Positions 15,001 through 25,881 of a stretch of 64,000 nucleotides of DNA are shown here, piece by piece. The translations under genes and the position numbers were made by a program. A model generated the notes under the pieces. That model was not told the origin of the DNA, did no database searches, and saw only the letters and a program-made list of their open reading frames with translations. Numbering within the stretch: position 1 is the stretch's first letter; every line of letters begins with the position of its first letter. Source of the stretch: Ptiloglossa arizonensis (taxonomy: Eukaryota; Arthropoda; Insecta; Hymenoptera; Colletidae); NCBI RefSeq assembly GCF_051014685.1, contig NC_135055.1, forward strand, positions 15,736,001-15,800,000, read 5' to 3'.

Positions 15001-16466
15001 ATAAGAGCGGGAGAAATAGGAGGAATTGGTCCCTTGGAGGATTACAGAGTATAATTTTAATTTTTCTGGCTATATTGAACCCTGTCGATGAATAATTGAT
15101 ATGTGCACAGTAACGTATTTTCGAATTTTTAAAATTTTGTTCACCGTATCGAAGAAAGATTCCAAAGTCGAGAATATTGCGTTCGGTATAAGCGACAGGT
15201 TGATCGAGTATGGTTGTTCCCTGACCTGATCCCAATCTTCGCTCGTTTTCCAGACCAATTGAACGAGATTCGAAAAATCAAGCTCGCCCGAGTGATCTGC
15301 GACAACACCGACCTGATCGACACCATACAGATCTATCCTATGGTCCTGCCCGACCACGAGATGTAAGTAATCGAAGACGTGGCCCGATTCGTGATCGTCG
15401 CGATGCACGAAGGCGCGGAGATATTTGTGGGAAACACGTGCTTTCGCGACCAAGAACGAATCGGCTTTGAAACTGTACAAACGTTCCTTTCGCGATGCCG
15501 CGAAGATTCGAATCGCGCGATTGCACCGTGAGAATCGCTGGACGTCGTGCGAAGAAGTCAGCGAAACGAAAGTGACTTTGCTCGATCGAAACATCGATAC
15601 CGAAGAACGACTCGAAGCAGAACTTCCATCGATACTTCGCCCCTAACCTCGAGTTCCTTTCGCCTTGATCGATTGCTGTTTTATTTCACTTTCGATCGAG
15701 ACACGATTTTTCGGAGAATTGTTTTCCATTTTCTAAGTTTTGTGTATTCGTGAATCGATGAAGTTGCGTTGTTTTCAGTCAAAGAAAATGTGTTCTATAC
15801 AACAGAACAAGGAAGAAAAGAAAATTCCTTTTTTATTATCCAAGTAAACAGTTCAGGGAGAATTTATAGCGTTTAACAAATTTTAAAAAGTCCATTCGAT
15901 ATTAAAAAAATTCAAGTAAGCAGTTCAGGGAGAATTTATAGTATTCCAAAATTTAAAAAGGTTCATTCGAAATTAAAAAGATCCAACTGAACAGTTCAGG
16001 GAGAATTTATAGCATTCCAAAATTTAAATAGGTCCATTCGAAATTAAAAAGATCCAACTGAACAGTTTAGGGAGAATTTATAGCATTCAAAAATTTAAAA
16101 AGTTCAATTCGAAACTAAAGAGATACAAGTAAACAATTCATGAAGAATTTACAGCATTCAGAAAATTTTTAAAGTCCATTCGATACTAAAAAAATTCAAG
16201 TAAGCAGTTCAGGGAGAATTTATAGCACTCGAGAATTTAAAAAGGTCAATTCGAAACTAAAAAAAAAAACGCAAACCTCCACGAGATGATCCTCTTGGAA
16301 TAAATAAAAAAAAAAGAAACGTTTGCTCCACAGAAACCCCCGAGTGCCCTGTCGAAGCGGAATTCTTCCCAGCATGGACTTGAGCAAATGGGCCGAATAC
16401 CCCACCGCGAATCACGCGCAATACGTGAGTAATCTAGCGGGCCAGTATCAACCATTCGGAAAGTAA
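58..16466 (+). CDS. Animal heme peroxidase (chorion peroxidase / peroxinectin-like), 5' partial
   Basis: Secreted heme peroxidase that oxidises substrates with H2O2 (cuticle or chorion cross-linking or immunity in insects). Exons read by phase: 58-100 (tentative), 133-226, 708-899, 986-1182, 4110-4362, 6757-6902, 10963-11204, 12026-12158, 12237-12364, 12438-12547, 13424-13516, 14328-14497, 15254-15362, 16334-16466, giving 680 residues plus TAA. Family landmarks appear in order: distal His in WGQFMDHD (exon at 986), a calcium-loop-like LTGVLDGNTVYG (4110 exon), distal Arg in EIRVNEQ followed by REHNR (10963), proximal His in FRFGHSLLP (12026), heme-ligand Asn in SFNMQRGREFG (12438), and a C-terminal block ending with a SxDLSKW motif. 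No signal peptide is visible because the gene starts before the window. All phases close without a stop, so it looks functional. Introns are rich in tandem repeats. The exact orthologue (chorion peroxidase versus peroxinectin) is not resolved. Confidence 0.93.
462..722 (+). repeat. About 96-bp tandem repeat (x3) containing a splice acceptor
   Basis: Three copies carry the core GATTCGAAGACACATCGA, starting at 488, 586 and 681, so the period is 98 then 95 bp. Each copy ends in TGATCTAGG followed by related sequence. The third copy runs into peroxidase exon 708-899, and its TAG is the acceptor of that exon. The first two copies therefore keep decoy acceptors upstream in the same intron. Confidence 0.8.
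2248..2269. repeat. Perfect 10-bp-arm palindrome (hairpin)
   Basis: The arm ACCAAGACAC is followed by AA and the exact reverse complement of the arm. It lies inside the large peroxidase intron (1183-4109). No T-run or gene lies next to it, so a function is not evident; it could be a protein-binding dyad or chance. Confidence 0.5.
3119..3475 (+). repeat. 118-119-bp tandem repeat, three copies
   Basis: Near-identical units contain TTGCTTAGTAGCTTCCTATT and CTCTGTTGACTGGATGTAAG. The unit anchors lie at 3148, 3266 and 3385. The third copy has lost a few bases of the A-run. It is a minisatellite in the peroxidase intron, followed by a short GA microsatellite at 3533-3549. Confidence 0.9.
7027..7252. 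mobile_element. Mariner-type MITE with TA target duplication
   Basis: Imperfect terminal inverted repeats start with TTAGGTCATTCGGAAAGT at the left and are matched at the right by a GACTTTCCGAACGAACAAA end. A TA dinucleotide flanks each side, as for Tc1/mariner target duplications. The element is 226 bp and has no coding capacity. Its right half aligns with the reverse complement of the element at 37145-37291, sharing an AGAG(T/C)GTATAAA block, so both come from one family. It sits in the intron between peroxidase exons ending at 6902 and starting at 10963. Confidence 0.65.
7753..7856 (-). repeat. Inverted partner of MITE interior (arm of a long inverted repeat)
   Basis: This block is close to the reverse complement of 7064-7169. 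Shared words include GCGATCTTTTATTTCTTTC, AATCAATCTCTATCACTCTA and TTTAATTACCCACATTTTA. Together the two arms of about 105 bp flank about 580 bp and could fold into a long hairpin in the pre-mRNA. It is probably a truncated second insertion of the same MITE family in the opposite orientation. Confidence 0.75.
7830..8175 (+). repeat. About 200-bp direct repeat, two copies
   Basis: The block TTTAATTACCC through AACGTAAATCCATCTCAAGA and CGATGCAAAAATT occurs at about 7830 and again at about 8035, with the following 80 bp also related but more diverged. It extends the MITE-derived arm, so the duplication may have arisen after that insertion. Confidence 0.65.
8571..8624 (-). other. C-rich tract (potential G-quadruplex on the minus strand)
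   Basis: The + strand has repeated runs of three to five C within 54 bp (ACCCCCACCCCACC, then CCTCCCCCTCC and GCCCCTCCCC). The complementary strand therefore meets the usual four-run G-quadruplex pattern. It is intronic in the peroxidase gene. No further function can be read from the sequence. Confidence 0.5.
12690..12985 (+). repeat. About 49-bp tandem repeat, five degenerate copies
   Basis: Units contain TTGTAGCAGAAACTAATTTT and TTTAGAAATATATAAGTAAT. The first three anchors lie at 12728, 12776 and 12825; later copies are more diverged. The array lies in the intron after peroxidase exon 12438-12547. Confidence 0.75.
14600..15120 (+). repeat. About 142-169-bp tandem repeat, 3.3 copies
   Basis: Units start near TTGGACCCTGTCGATGAATT at about 14607, 14759, 14928 and 15070 and share GAAATTGTTAACTAGGAGTG and ATTGGTCCCTTGGAG. 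The third unit has a short internal duplication. The array fills most of the intron between peroxidase exons ending at 14497 and starting at 15254. Confidence 0.85.
15830..16255 (+). repeat. About 62-bp tandem repeat, about seven copies
   Basis: The unit is centred on CAGTTCAGGGAGAATTTATA followed by GCATTC(C/A)AAAATTTAAAAAG and a variable A-rich tail. The array abuts the last peroxidase exon, leaving about 80 bp before its acceptor at 16333. Confidence 0.85.
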
Positions 16467-19400
16467 AATGGCTGTTTTTTAGACATAAAAGTATAGACCG
16501 CCTAGACGAACACCACCACGTAGTCAAGAACAGTCACGAGCCAAGAAGCACGACCCTTAGGCACCCCTTACTCGAGACACATTACGGTACTGTAGCATAG
16601 CGAACTAGAAAGCGTCTGCACGTTGCATTTTGAAACAGCTTAGGGACCACAGAGCAGACGGACGGATACGGTAGTGCATCGAATAGACCCTCTAGCGACC
16701 TTAAGTAATTTTAATACCCCCTCAGAATCCCCCATACCCCTACGAATAACATAGAGACACCGTAACCTTAATTTATTACCGAGCAAAAGATTGTAATTTA
16801 CATTCGATCGAGTCGCGTCAACGTCGATCCTACGTAAATTACAATTCGATCGTAGTTTTGTTTTACATTTTGTACTTTTTTCTCTTTTTTTTTTGTTTTT
16901 TTAAACGATTATTTTAACGCGTAAACGGATACACTTGAGAAGTTCTACGACGTTCACGGGCGAAGAATATTCAAAGTCGCGGCAAGAATTTCTTTTTTTT
17001 TAACGTACGGTCGCTTGGACTGGGGGAAATCGTTCGCCATTCTTTCGTTTTGTGTTCGTCCGCGGCGATAATAAAATCTTCAAAATTTCTTTCATTTTTA
17101 AAACACCTTCACAACCGATCGGTAACGAGAGTTCACTCGCGTGTTAGATCGTAACGCAAACGCGTCGTGAAGTAATGATAAGAGTATAACGTTTGTAAAT
17201 ATGTAAATTATGTAAAAAGTACCTCGCAGTAGAGATCGCGTGTAAATTGCGCAAAGAACTTCGCAGTAGAGACCGCCTGTCCCTGTTTCCGAAAATTGTG
17301 TAAAAAGACAACTTCGATCGTAGTTTGCTTCTTAGTTTTTCGTACCAATAGAAAGATTGAAAATTTCAAGAAAAATGGGCTACACTCCATGCTTAAAATA
17401 CCGATACTTCAATTTAGAAACCTTGTATACTTCGTGTACTCTTCGTCGATATTTTGGAAGATTTTCGAGTATTAAAATATTTTCGTATCAACTACAATTT
17501 GCATCTGTACGTTACGTTACACGTACAATAGTATCGTTAAAGTGGAAGAATGGTGGACGATTTCGAACGCGAGCCACTGCACACAGAGCCTCACACGATA
17601 GCAATTATATTACGAAGGCATACAAACGCTAAACAATCAACGAAGTTCGCGTATATTTACCGGTAACGATCACCGAAAGAACAAGGGCGTTGTACAAGTT
17701 GCAAAAACACGACCACTGCGAAACCAGTATGCATTTACGTAAAACGACGTTTCGATCGCTTTTAATAATTGCTTTTTTTGGAAATGTTTTAGTCGATACA
17801 GTAGAACGGTTAATTGCGCCTATGTTGCGTCCCAGTACGAACGTTGCGAATGATTGCACGAATTCCATGGATGAACAGGTTGCGAAGCGATATCCATGCA
17901 CTCCAGATCACTCGTTATGGCTAGCTGGTATTAGAGTTACCTAATAGAAAGTAGACGTACTTGTACCTACTCGATGGTGGAACATCATGCGTTAATTATG
18001 TTCGAATACCTGTCGAATACTCCAATATTTATACCGTGATGCAGAATCACTCGTTTTGCACACCGATGAGAACTCTGCTAGAAAACTCGTCCAAACGTAA
18101 ATTCTATTGCACGACCGTAAATCGAATCGATGATACCGCGAGGCGAATATCATTTTTCTTCGCCGAGAGCAAATTACAAATCGTTCGATCGGAATTGAAA
18201 ATATTGGAGAACCATTGTGTGATTTTTCTTTATTTTTTTTTTTTCGTTTTTTTTTCTCGAAATTCAATGGTTGTCTCGAAATTAACCGTCAAGCAGATTG
18301 GCAACGATCGATTGCGTGTTACACGTGGGATTTGTTATTCCGAATCGTGTAAAGTATCGAAAGATCGATCGATGCGGCTCAACTTTCCTTGTTACGATCA
18401 CTGCGCGCAGTGTTTAATTGGAAGGAGATTAAAACGATACTGTTCGATCGAGTTTATTCATTGTCATACAAATCCAATACGTATCCAACAATCGAATCAC
18501 CCGATTTCTCTACCTTGCACCATTTCTACTTCTTACACACACACAGACGTACACGCACACGCCCTCCTCTCCTTATTCCATTTTTCTAAACAACTTTCGA
18601 CAATCCGAAGAATCCGAAACTTTCCACTCCCTCCTAGATTGAACTTCTAATTTATTACCCGTACATAGTAAGTTTTAATCGTAACAAATAATAATAACAC
18701 GCACAGAATGTACATAGTAGCACATAGCTAATGTTAATTGCCTCAAGGTGGTTCGCGTGATCGGTTATGTTCGTTTTACTCCTCTGTCACGGTGAACATT
18801 ACGATGTCCTAGAAAATATCGCTTGTTTCGAAACGTCGATTCGTCGAATAATCGCGATAAGAAGAATTTTTAAATTCTTTTCAATTCTTAAGAATTTTTA
18901 AAATTTTACAAAAATAGTCATCTATGTATTAAATCATCTATAAAATATATTATACTATATTTATAATATATACAATATATTATATTAAATCATCTATTAA
19001 ATCATCTATTTAAAATGTCCTTCGCTCAAGAATCCAGTGCTCCAATTACCGATGCAAGATTCAAAGAGCCGGTAATATTCCAAATTAACGCTACATTTTC
19101 GAAATACCAGAGAACCGATCAGTAACTGACCTCTCGCGCGATATCTTCCCGGACACCGTGACGCGATTATGTTTCTCGATGAACCGTTACACACCCCAAT
19201 GTTTCCAACGTAAAACACAACGTGCCACGCTGCAAGCGTGAACGGTGAGAGACCGAGAAAACGAGAAGATCCCCGAAAAATTCCTCCCCAATTTTCTACG
19301 AAGGATTACACAAGGCACTAGCACCTACAATGTAAACATATATTGTACTGTAGCGATTGGTGGAGGAGCACTTGCTTGATGTGCGAAGACCCCCGAGACC

Positions 19401-19520
19401 GGAGAAGGCGCGGAACGACTACAACAGAGAGCAGATATTGCGACTCTTCTTTGAGAGTATTAACGGGATTGCTTCGTATCTGGGATTCAGAAAGTAAATC
19501 CAGGGCAAAGTGTACGGAGG

Positions 19521-19583
19521 CATCAGTGCACACGTGCATCACTGCACATGTGCATCAGTGCACGTGGGATCAGTGCACATCGT
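19521..19583. repeat. About 19-bp repeat cluster rich in E-boxes
   Basis: Four tandem variants of CATCAGTGCAC(A)CGTG contain two CACGTG E-boxes (19531-19536 and 19561-19566) and a CACATGTG (19545-19552), alternating with TGCAT/ATGCA. CACGTG is the binding site of bHLH factors such as Clock/Cycle, Myc/Max and Usf. No gene start is visible nearby, so a regulatory role is only a suggestion. Confidence 0.55.
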
Positions 19584-19977
19584 TCCCAAACGGTGTTCCA
19601 GAATCGATGTAAACGCGCTGTAAACGCCGTATAGTAGATCCTCTTCTAATTCTTTTTTTTTTTTTTATAACTATCCGAATAAACAGTGCAACGCATTGGT
19701 CCACGTTTTGTTATTTCTCTATTGTAATTACGTAACGTTACGTACGTTGTTTAATTCACCCTAGCACCATTGCACGCGTTGTTCGCACACTGAGGCACTG
19801 TCCGTGCACAGGAAATTAGAGCAAGATCGGTTGCCCTGTAACTCGTCGCGAAAATCGATTTTTCGTTGAAAATTGTGGAAAATATACGGACGACGGAAAA
19901 CAATACTTGTTTGCAAGACAGATCGTTCTTGGTGGAATTAGTTTTGGTAGCAACTCGCAAAGAAGCTGGGTTAGTTT

Positions 19978-20228
19978 ACTATATAATATATAGAATACTA
20001 TATAATATCGAATTCTGTATAATATAGAATACTGTATAATATAGAATACTATATAATATAGAAGGCTATATAATATAAAATACTATATAATATGGAAGAC
20101 TATATGATATGGAATATTATATAATATAGAAGACTATATAATATAAAATACTATATAATATGGAAGACTATATAATATAGAATACTATATGATATAGAAA
20201 ACTATATAATATAGAAGACTATATAATT
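19978..20228 (+). repeat. AT-rich tandem repeat (ACTATATAATATAGAA units)
   Basis: About 250 bp is built from 14- to 16-bp variants of TATATAATATAGAA with ACTA or GACTA joints. It is a simple AT minisatellite with no coding capacity. Confidence 0.85.
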
Positions 20229-22085
20229 TTTCTATCTAAAATTGCAAATTGGAATTGAATATATACTTGAAAAGTTACATTGGTATTTCTTCTTTTTTAA
20301 AAGTTTCTGTCTTGCTAAACAAAGCCGTCTGACTTCTCCGACAAAAAATTTTCTGAACTCTAAAATTTCCAATTGTTTTCGAACGACTGCTCGCCACTTT
20401 CTGCGACGAATTACGGGACACCGTGCACACCAGAAATGATAACGACAAGTTCAATGTACGGTGAATTAAAACCATATCGAGAACCACGATAACTCCGTCG
20501 AAGTAATTGTTTGTTTGGTAGAAACCGTAGTTGGCAATGAACATTGATCGACCGTTGATAAAGCATGGCGTCTCTAACTCTCGAATAACAATGTCCAGTC
20601 ACTTTTTCGTTCCAAGATTCGAAGACTCCGTACAATCTACTGAACGAACAGTCGTAACTGGGTTCGACGCCTGTTCGAAACTGGATAATCGACAAACAAC
20701 GATACTTGAACCACGGTTAAAGATGCAAACGCTATTTCAACGCAAACTCGACCATAAGTTCGTATTTAAACCTTGCAATCCTAATCAGCGTGTTCTGAAT
20801 ATAGTAGAGTCCCGAGAGTCAAATTGTTCGAACGTCGAGCCATAAACTAATATCCCTTTACGAGCCTCGGAAATCGCCTTAAAGTAACACTTTAGAAATA
20901 GTACTAAAACATTGTAGCTATTTATACTATACATATATATATACATCTACGTATGTGTGACTTCTTTCGCGTATATCTACCGAATCGATACCATCTTCTT
21001 ATCATCGTTGTAGACGTAATATCATTTTCCCCTGTTCTTCTTTTTTTCTCTTTTCTTTCTTTCTTTTTTTTTAAATTTTAAACATCGAAGAAGAGAAAAA
21101 GGGTGTGAAGGTGTGTGGAGTGTGAGTCTGGCATACAGGAACAGCACTTTAGATTGCTTGAGGTATTATTGTATTGTATTACGTACACATATACGCGTGC
21201 ACAATGGCTCGGGGAACTGACTCGAGCTCACGAAGCTCGAAATAATTAAACGATTGTTCATTTCGACGATTTGCGTTACTGGATACGGTATTCAATGATT
21301 TCGAGAACCCAACGAGTTGAGTTGGACACTCCGCGAGGATACGTGGTGTACAGCAGGGCTGTCGGAATTCCTCTTCGCTGATTGCTAACGTAATCCTACT
21401 CTTAGTCGATCGGCTCCCCTCCACTGACGCGTTAACCACGCCCAGAGTGAGAGAGAAAGTTACTAGCCTGTTACAAAGCACGCGAGAGTGGAGTGGTGGG
21501 GGTAGTTCGACGCAGCACGCAAGTCGAGGAAGAAATCACGAGTTCAGCAGCCCTGCTGTATACAGGGTGGCCGGAAATCACGGTGTAACCGAAAAAGGAA
21601 CGATTTTTCGCGCAAAAATCCATAAAAAGTACATTGCAACATTTTTTCTCAGAAGAGAACGTTCGTAGATTATATACGTGCAGTTGTGTATAATTCGAGC
21701 AAGCGCTCACTGTTTTTATTCGTGTTTCCAAACTTTAACAATGGTACTGTTTCTCGACACCAACGATTAAAAGTTACTTAACAAGATTCATCACCTTATA
21801 AATGTTCAAGATCGATTTTTACGAAGAGAAAATTTTGAAAAGAAAAATATCACTCGACGGATTTTATTCATTTTTACGCGAATCGTTCCTTTTTCGATCG
21901 TACCGCGATTCATAGTCTATCGCGTACGGAATTGGATACTCTCGTTTGGTAAAATTATAAAAAATTCACCTAACGATTTCGAACACGTAATTTCTTCCAA
22001 TGAATGATAGAGGACACGTTTCCCGAGCCACTGTACACCCAAGCCCCGTTTATATATTGTATTTTGTACATAAGTACCGTCAACG

Positions 22086-22091
22086 AATAAA
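22086..22091 (+). terminator. Candidate polyadenylation signal (AATAAA)
   Basis: AATAAA lies in CGAATAAAGTC, about 45 bp before a GT-rich stretch. It would give the peroxidase a 3'UTR of about 5.6 kb. Nearer hexamers exist at 17070 and 19678, so the true site is uncertain. Confidence 0.3.
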
Positions 22092-23496
22092 GTCACATTA
22101 ACAAGAGTGCCATTTATGGAACCTCCATCAGTTTTTTATGAATTCTCCTTTCTTTGCGCCGTGTGATCCGCAACGGACACAACCCCGAGAGGAAGACGTT
22201 AAAACGCGCGTTGTTCGGTGTTGTTCTATGCAATGGCACGATAAATATTTCACCGTGGTAAGTCACGCGGTACGCGCGTAAAATTCACCATCAAACACGA
22301 GGAGGGATGATTTACAAGGTAGTTGCAAATACCACGCAAGTACATTTCTTTTTCGCTATTATTCCACGAGTTTCCATCTTGCGTCCCGGGGAATCTTGAA
22401 AATGGTAAATTCTACGTGCGCGTGTTTCGTATATTTTTTTATTTTTTTTTTTCTTTATTTACTCGACTTTATTCACCACAATGAGGAAAGAATACTAATT
22501 CGAGTACGTGGAAACACGATGTACAATAGTAGAGAGAGCACGATAAAATGGAACGTTGCAACCTAACCATACTTTTCGCAAGTAGTTTATTTATCCACGA
22601 TCAAATTTCGTTTACTCGTGTTAAATACAAATTTTGATTCAAACAGCCTCAAGAGGCAACTTTAAAAAGATAGAAGTTTGTTTCTCGACCTCTGTTCCGA
22701 GTCCTCGTCATGAAGCTTTCGATCGATTGTATTTAACAAATATTTAAAAAAATAAAAAGAATAGAAAAGATGAACGAAAGTAAGTTTAAAGTAATGTTCA
22801 AAGTACGCATATGATAAAATAATAATGGAAGGGAATTTTTTTTATTTTTTACGTAGAGTATAACTAGTTTGCTTCTTGGAGGTTATTTCAAGGACAAAGT
22901 GAGTTTTTTAAACGATATGCTACTCCGTCGATACATTGTCGAATAGAAAGGGACGAATGTAACGGTACGTCCAAATACATATCTAGTAAACAGAAATGTT
23001 TATTTTAGATCAGTTTGATTCGTTTCTGACCTCGTGTGACCTTGAATATTGTCATACGTTCTTGAATTCGTTTTCTAATCGAACGAACTATTAAAGAACG
23101 TGGTATAGCATTTAGAAACACTCAAGTTGGCCTCGAAGTAACCCTGAAAATATTAACGATAAAGATATCGTTTGTTAAAGTATATTAACGACCTAGCTCG
23201 TAAACGGTGATTTATATTAATGTCAGGAGTCGGTAACGATTTTCTTCGTTACATATAAGGTAACCATTAAGTAGAATTAAAAACATTATTTCATTTAATT
23301 ATTCGAATCGACCAACGATTTACAATGTCATTTTATCGATACGAGTATTACAAATATAATCGTTCGAAAGGTTCTTGATGCAAACCAACATCAAAGTTTA
23401 AAACATCGAACTTGACCCTTCCAAAATTTACTCCGAAATCCCATTTAGTCGGAATCATCGAATACCGTGGAGTTAACAATAATTAAAAATTTTCAG

Positions 23497-25881
23497 AAAA
23501 TTGAAATCGACAAATCGAAACCTAAATTCATCTCAGGTTCGAGATACAATCGGACACCCGAAAAACAAACCGAAAGAAATAGAATTGAATCAAAGGAGAC
23601 AAATAAAAACGAGCAGTCCACCAACAATGCATCGAGGTCGCAAATAAATAACGAAAAGATAAATCAAAATAATTTTAACGATACATTCATCGAGAACGTG
23701 CTCGATCGATCGAGCAAACAGTTCGACTTTGAGAGAACTTCGAATTTGAATTTACCGCCAGAGAATATCGCGACGATCGTGGATTTTATCAGAAAAAAAC
23801 ACGTCGAAACACACAAGTTGTTAAATAATCAAGAGAAAGGGATCGTTGTTAATCGCTCGAAGCGATTCTTGGACGAGAAATCGGATGACGCGAGTCCCGA
23901 AACACGCGTTTCGTCTGACAAATTCTATCGTCATCCGAATCTCAGTTACGAAGAACAGGGAAAACTAATCGATAGATATCGAACGAAAGTGGCGAACTTA
24001 AGCTTCGAAAGTGCCCTCGGTAAACGAGTCTTGAGCTCGATGAACTCATCGCGACCAGAATTCAGAACAGAATTCCCCTCGAGGGAATCAGGGAAACACG
24101 GTTACGTTCCAGTTCTCTCCGAATGCAACGATACGAATCATTCGGAACTGGAAGATCCGAACAAACCTGCGCCAGAACCTTACAAGAACCTAGTTTCGGA
24201 CCAAAGCGGAGAAAATCACGATGATTCGTGGTACACAAACTTTGGGAATTCCACGAACTTCTCGGACGAGGATTCGAAGAGTGGCACGAAATTCTCGAAC
24301 GGAAAATTCCAGAATTTCAAGAACCTTTCGAAAGAAAATTCTGAAAATTCGAAAAATTACTCGAATGACAATTTTGGAAATTTCAAGAATCCCTTGAACG
24401 AAACATTTAGCAATTTCGGGAAGATTACGAAAGGGAATTCCGACAATTCTGAGAACCAGTCGAATAAAAATACGGAGAATTTCAAGAAACTTTCAAATCA
24501 AACATCTGAGAATTTCGAGAACCTTTCAGACGAGAAATTTAAGAATTCTAAGAACCTTTCCGTAGAAAATTCTGAAAATTTCAATTACCTCTCGAATGAA
24601 AGTTCTGGAAATTCCAAGAATCTTTCTACAGAAAATTTGGAAAATTCCGGCAACCTTTCGAAAGAAAATTCTGAAAATTCCAAGAATCTTTCCACAAAAA
24701 ATTTAAAAAATTCAAGCAACCTTTCGAAGGAAGATTCTGAAAATTCCAAGAATCTTTCCACAAAAAATTTAAAAAATTCAAGCAACCTTTCAAAAGAAAA
24801 TTCTGAAAATTCCAAGAATCTTTCCACAAAAAATTTAAAAAATTCAAGTAACCTTTCGAAAGAAGATTCTGAAAATTCCAAGAATATTTCCACAAAAAAT
24901 TTAAAAAATTCAAGCAACCTTTCGAAGGAAGATTCTGAAAATTCCAAGAATCTTTCCACAAAAGATTTAAAAAATTCCAGCAACCTTTCGAAAGAAAATC
25001 CTGAAAATTTCAGTAACATCTCGAACTTAAGTTTCGAGAGTTCCAGAAACCCTTCGACCGAAAAATCCGAGAAGACCACCAAATCACAGGTGTCTGTAGA
25101 TCTAGATCACTCGCTCGTGCCCACGTTGATCGATGAGCAACGAAGGAACAAGACCTACATTAACATACAGGAGCACCAACAAAACGTCGACGAAACCACT
25201 CCAGTGTACGATCCGGAAAAGATTCCGTACGTTGACGTGCCGGATTACTCCGACATAAGAGAAGAAAGTCTGGACAAAGAGGATCGTCGTCTCACGGATA
25301 GGAAGAAGATCGAGCAAAACATTGATCCTGTCGATCCAAAGATGTCCATAGATCTCGACAATCGTACCAAATCTTCGATAGATGAAACGTCGAAAGACTC
25401 GAAACAGAATTCAATCGGCGAGAAGAGTCGAGACGTTTCGATATTCAAGAACGAACCGGAAACGAAGAGAATGAACGAAGGTCGTGGATCGAAGGAAGAT
25501 TCATCGATGGTTCACGCGGAGCCAATAATTTTCGATATAAACGAGTACAGAAAGCCGTTCAATTTAGACGAATTTCTTAAGGACGATCCGATAATGAAAA
25601 AGTTGGAACTGCTCGAAAAGGAGACGCGGACCATCTACGGTGGGAGCAGGAAACGAGTTCCAGGTTTCTTTAATGAATCCGAAAGTGATAATCCGTCTAG
25701 AGACCGGGCAGAGGAACAAGAGGATTCTGTTGAACGTTTCAACGATTTCGATCGTTTCTCGACCTCGGGTTCTAACGATTTTGGCGATGAGTTCGCGAGG
25801 ACGAATCTAGACGAGGAAGAGAACGATGAATATAGAAGTACAGAGGATCGAGATGGTTTTGACGACGATCTAGAAATCTAA
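23497..25881 (+). CDS. Repetitive Asn/Ser/Lys/Glu-rich protein, long exon (5' partial)
   Basis: I do not recognise the family. The frame is open for 795 codons from an ATTTTCAG acceptor (23496) to TAA. No ATG occurs at the start, so this should be a downstream exon; the first exon was not found. The protein is hydrophilic and low complexity, with six 22-residue repeats in the middle. N-x-S/T sequons are frequent and basic sites resembling furin sites occur (NRSKR near residue 135, GSRKR near residue 715), which would fit a secreted glycoprotein, but no signal peptide is seen. The C-terminal 60 residues are strongly acidic (DEEENDEY, DDDLEI). The stop seems to follow a small deletion inside a repeat, because repeat units continue in another frame after it. 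It may be a rapidly evolving lineage-specific gene or a recent pseudogene. Confidence 0.55.
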   Translation, partial: KIEIDKSKPKFISGSRYNRTPEKQTERNRIESKETNKNEQSTNNASRSQINNEKINQNNFNDTFIENVLDRSSKQFDFERTSNLNLPPENIATIVDFIRKKHVETHKLLNNQEKGIVVNRSKRFLDEKSDDASPETRVSSDKFYRHPNLSYEEQGKLIDRYRTKVANLSFESALGKRVLSSMNSSRPEFRTEFPSRESGKHGYVPVLSECNDTNHSELEDPNKPAPEPYKNLVSDQSGENHDDSWYTNFGNSTNFSDEDSKSGTKFSNGKFQNFKNLSKENSENSKNYSNDNFGNFKNPLNETFSNFGKITKGNSDNSENQSNKNTENFKKLSNQTSENFENLSDEKFKNSKNLSVENSENFNYLSNESSGNSKNLSTENLENSGNLSKENSENSKNLSTKNLKNSSNLSKEDSENSKNLSTKNLKNSSNLSKENSENSKNLSTKNLKNSSNLSKEDSENSKNISTKNLKNSSNLSKEDSENSKNLSTKDLKNSSNLSKENPENFSNISNLSFESSRNPSTEKSEKTTKSQVSVDLDHSLVPTLIDEQRRNKTYINIQEHQQNVDETTPVYDPEKIPYVDVPDYSDIREESLDKEDRRLTDRKKIEQNIDPVDPKMSIDLDNRTKSSIDETSKDSKQNSIGEKSRDVSIFKNEPETKRMNEGRGSKEDSSMVHAEPIIFDINEYRKPFNLDEFLKDDPIMKKLELLEKETRTIYGGSRKRVPGFFNESESDNPSRDRAEEQEDSVERFNDFDRFSTSGSNDFGDEFARTNLDEEENDEYRSTEDRDGFDDDLEI
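24605..25010 (+). repeat. 66-bp in-frame coding tandem repeat (22 residues), six copies
   Basis: Units begin near AATTCCAAGAATCTTTCC at about 24610 and then every 66 bp. Each encodes a variant of ENSKNLSTKNLKNSSNLSKE, with three N-x-S sequons per unit (two NLS and one NSS). The period is a multiple of three and substitutions are few, so the array is young and frame-preserving. The opposite strand also stays open through it, which is only a by-product of the repeat. Confidence 0.9.

Larger units (their letters stand above)
16467..23496 (+). other. Non-coding stretch after the peroxidase gene (possible long 3'UTR, then intergenic)
   Basis: No convincing exon was found. Open frames here lack ATG starts, splice structure or protein-like composition. 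Candidate AATAAA polyadenylation hexamers occur at 17070, 19678 and 22086. The last is followed by a drop in the homopolymer-rich texture, so it is one possible 3' end of the peroxidase transcript. Any upstream exon of the repetitive gene at 23497 should lie between about 22100 and 23490, but I could not identify it. Confidence 0.4.

Noticed and set aside
17961..18650. 229-codon + strand open frame
   Set aside because: It starts at TTG, has no ATG near the start, includes a poly-F run from a T tract and no domain; probably chance in UTR-like DNA.
22402..22482. Signal-peptide-like short frame (MVNSTCACFVYFF...) as first exon of the repetitive gene
   Set aside because: The hydrophobic core comes from a T tract, and there is no donor joining it to the acceptor at 23496.
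24585..25082. Minus-strand frames of 165 and 111 codons
   Set aside because: Antisense shadows of the 66-bp coding repeat, which is stop-free on both strands.
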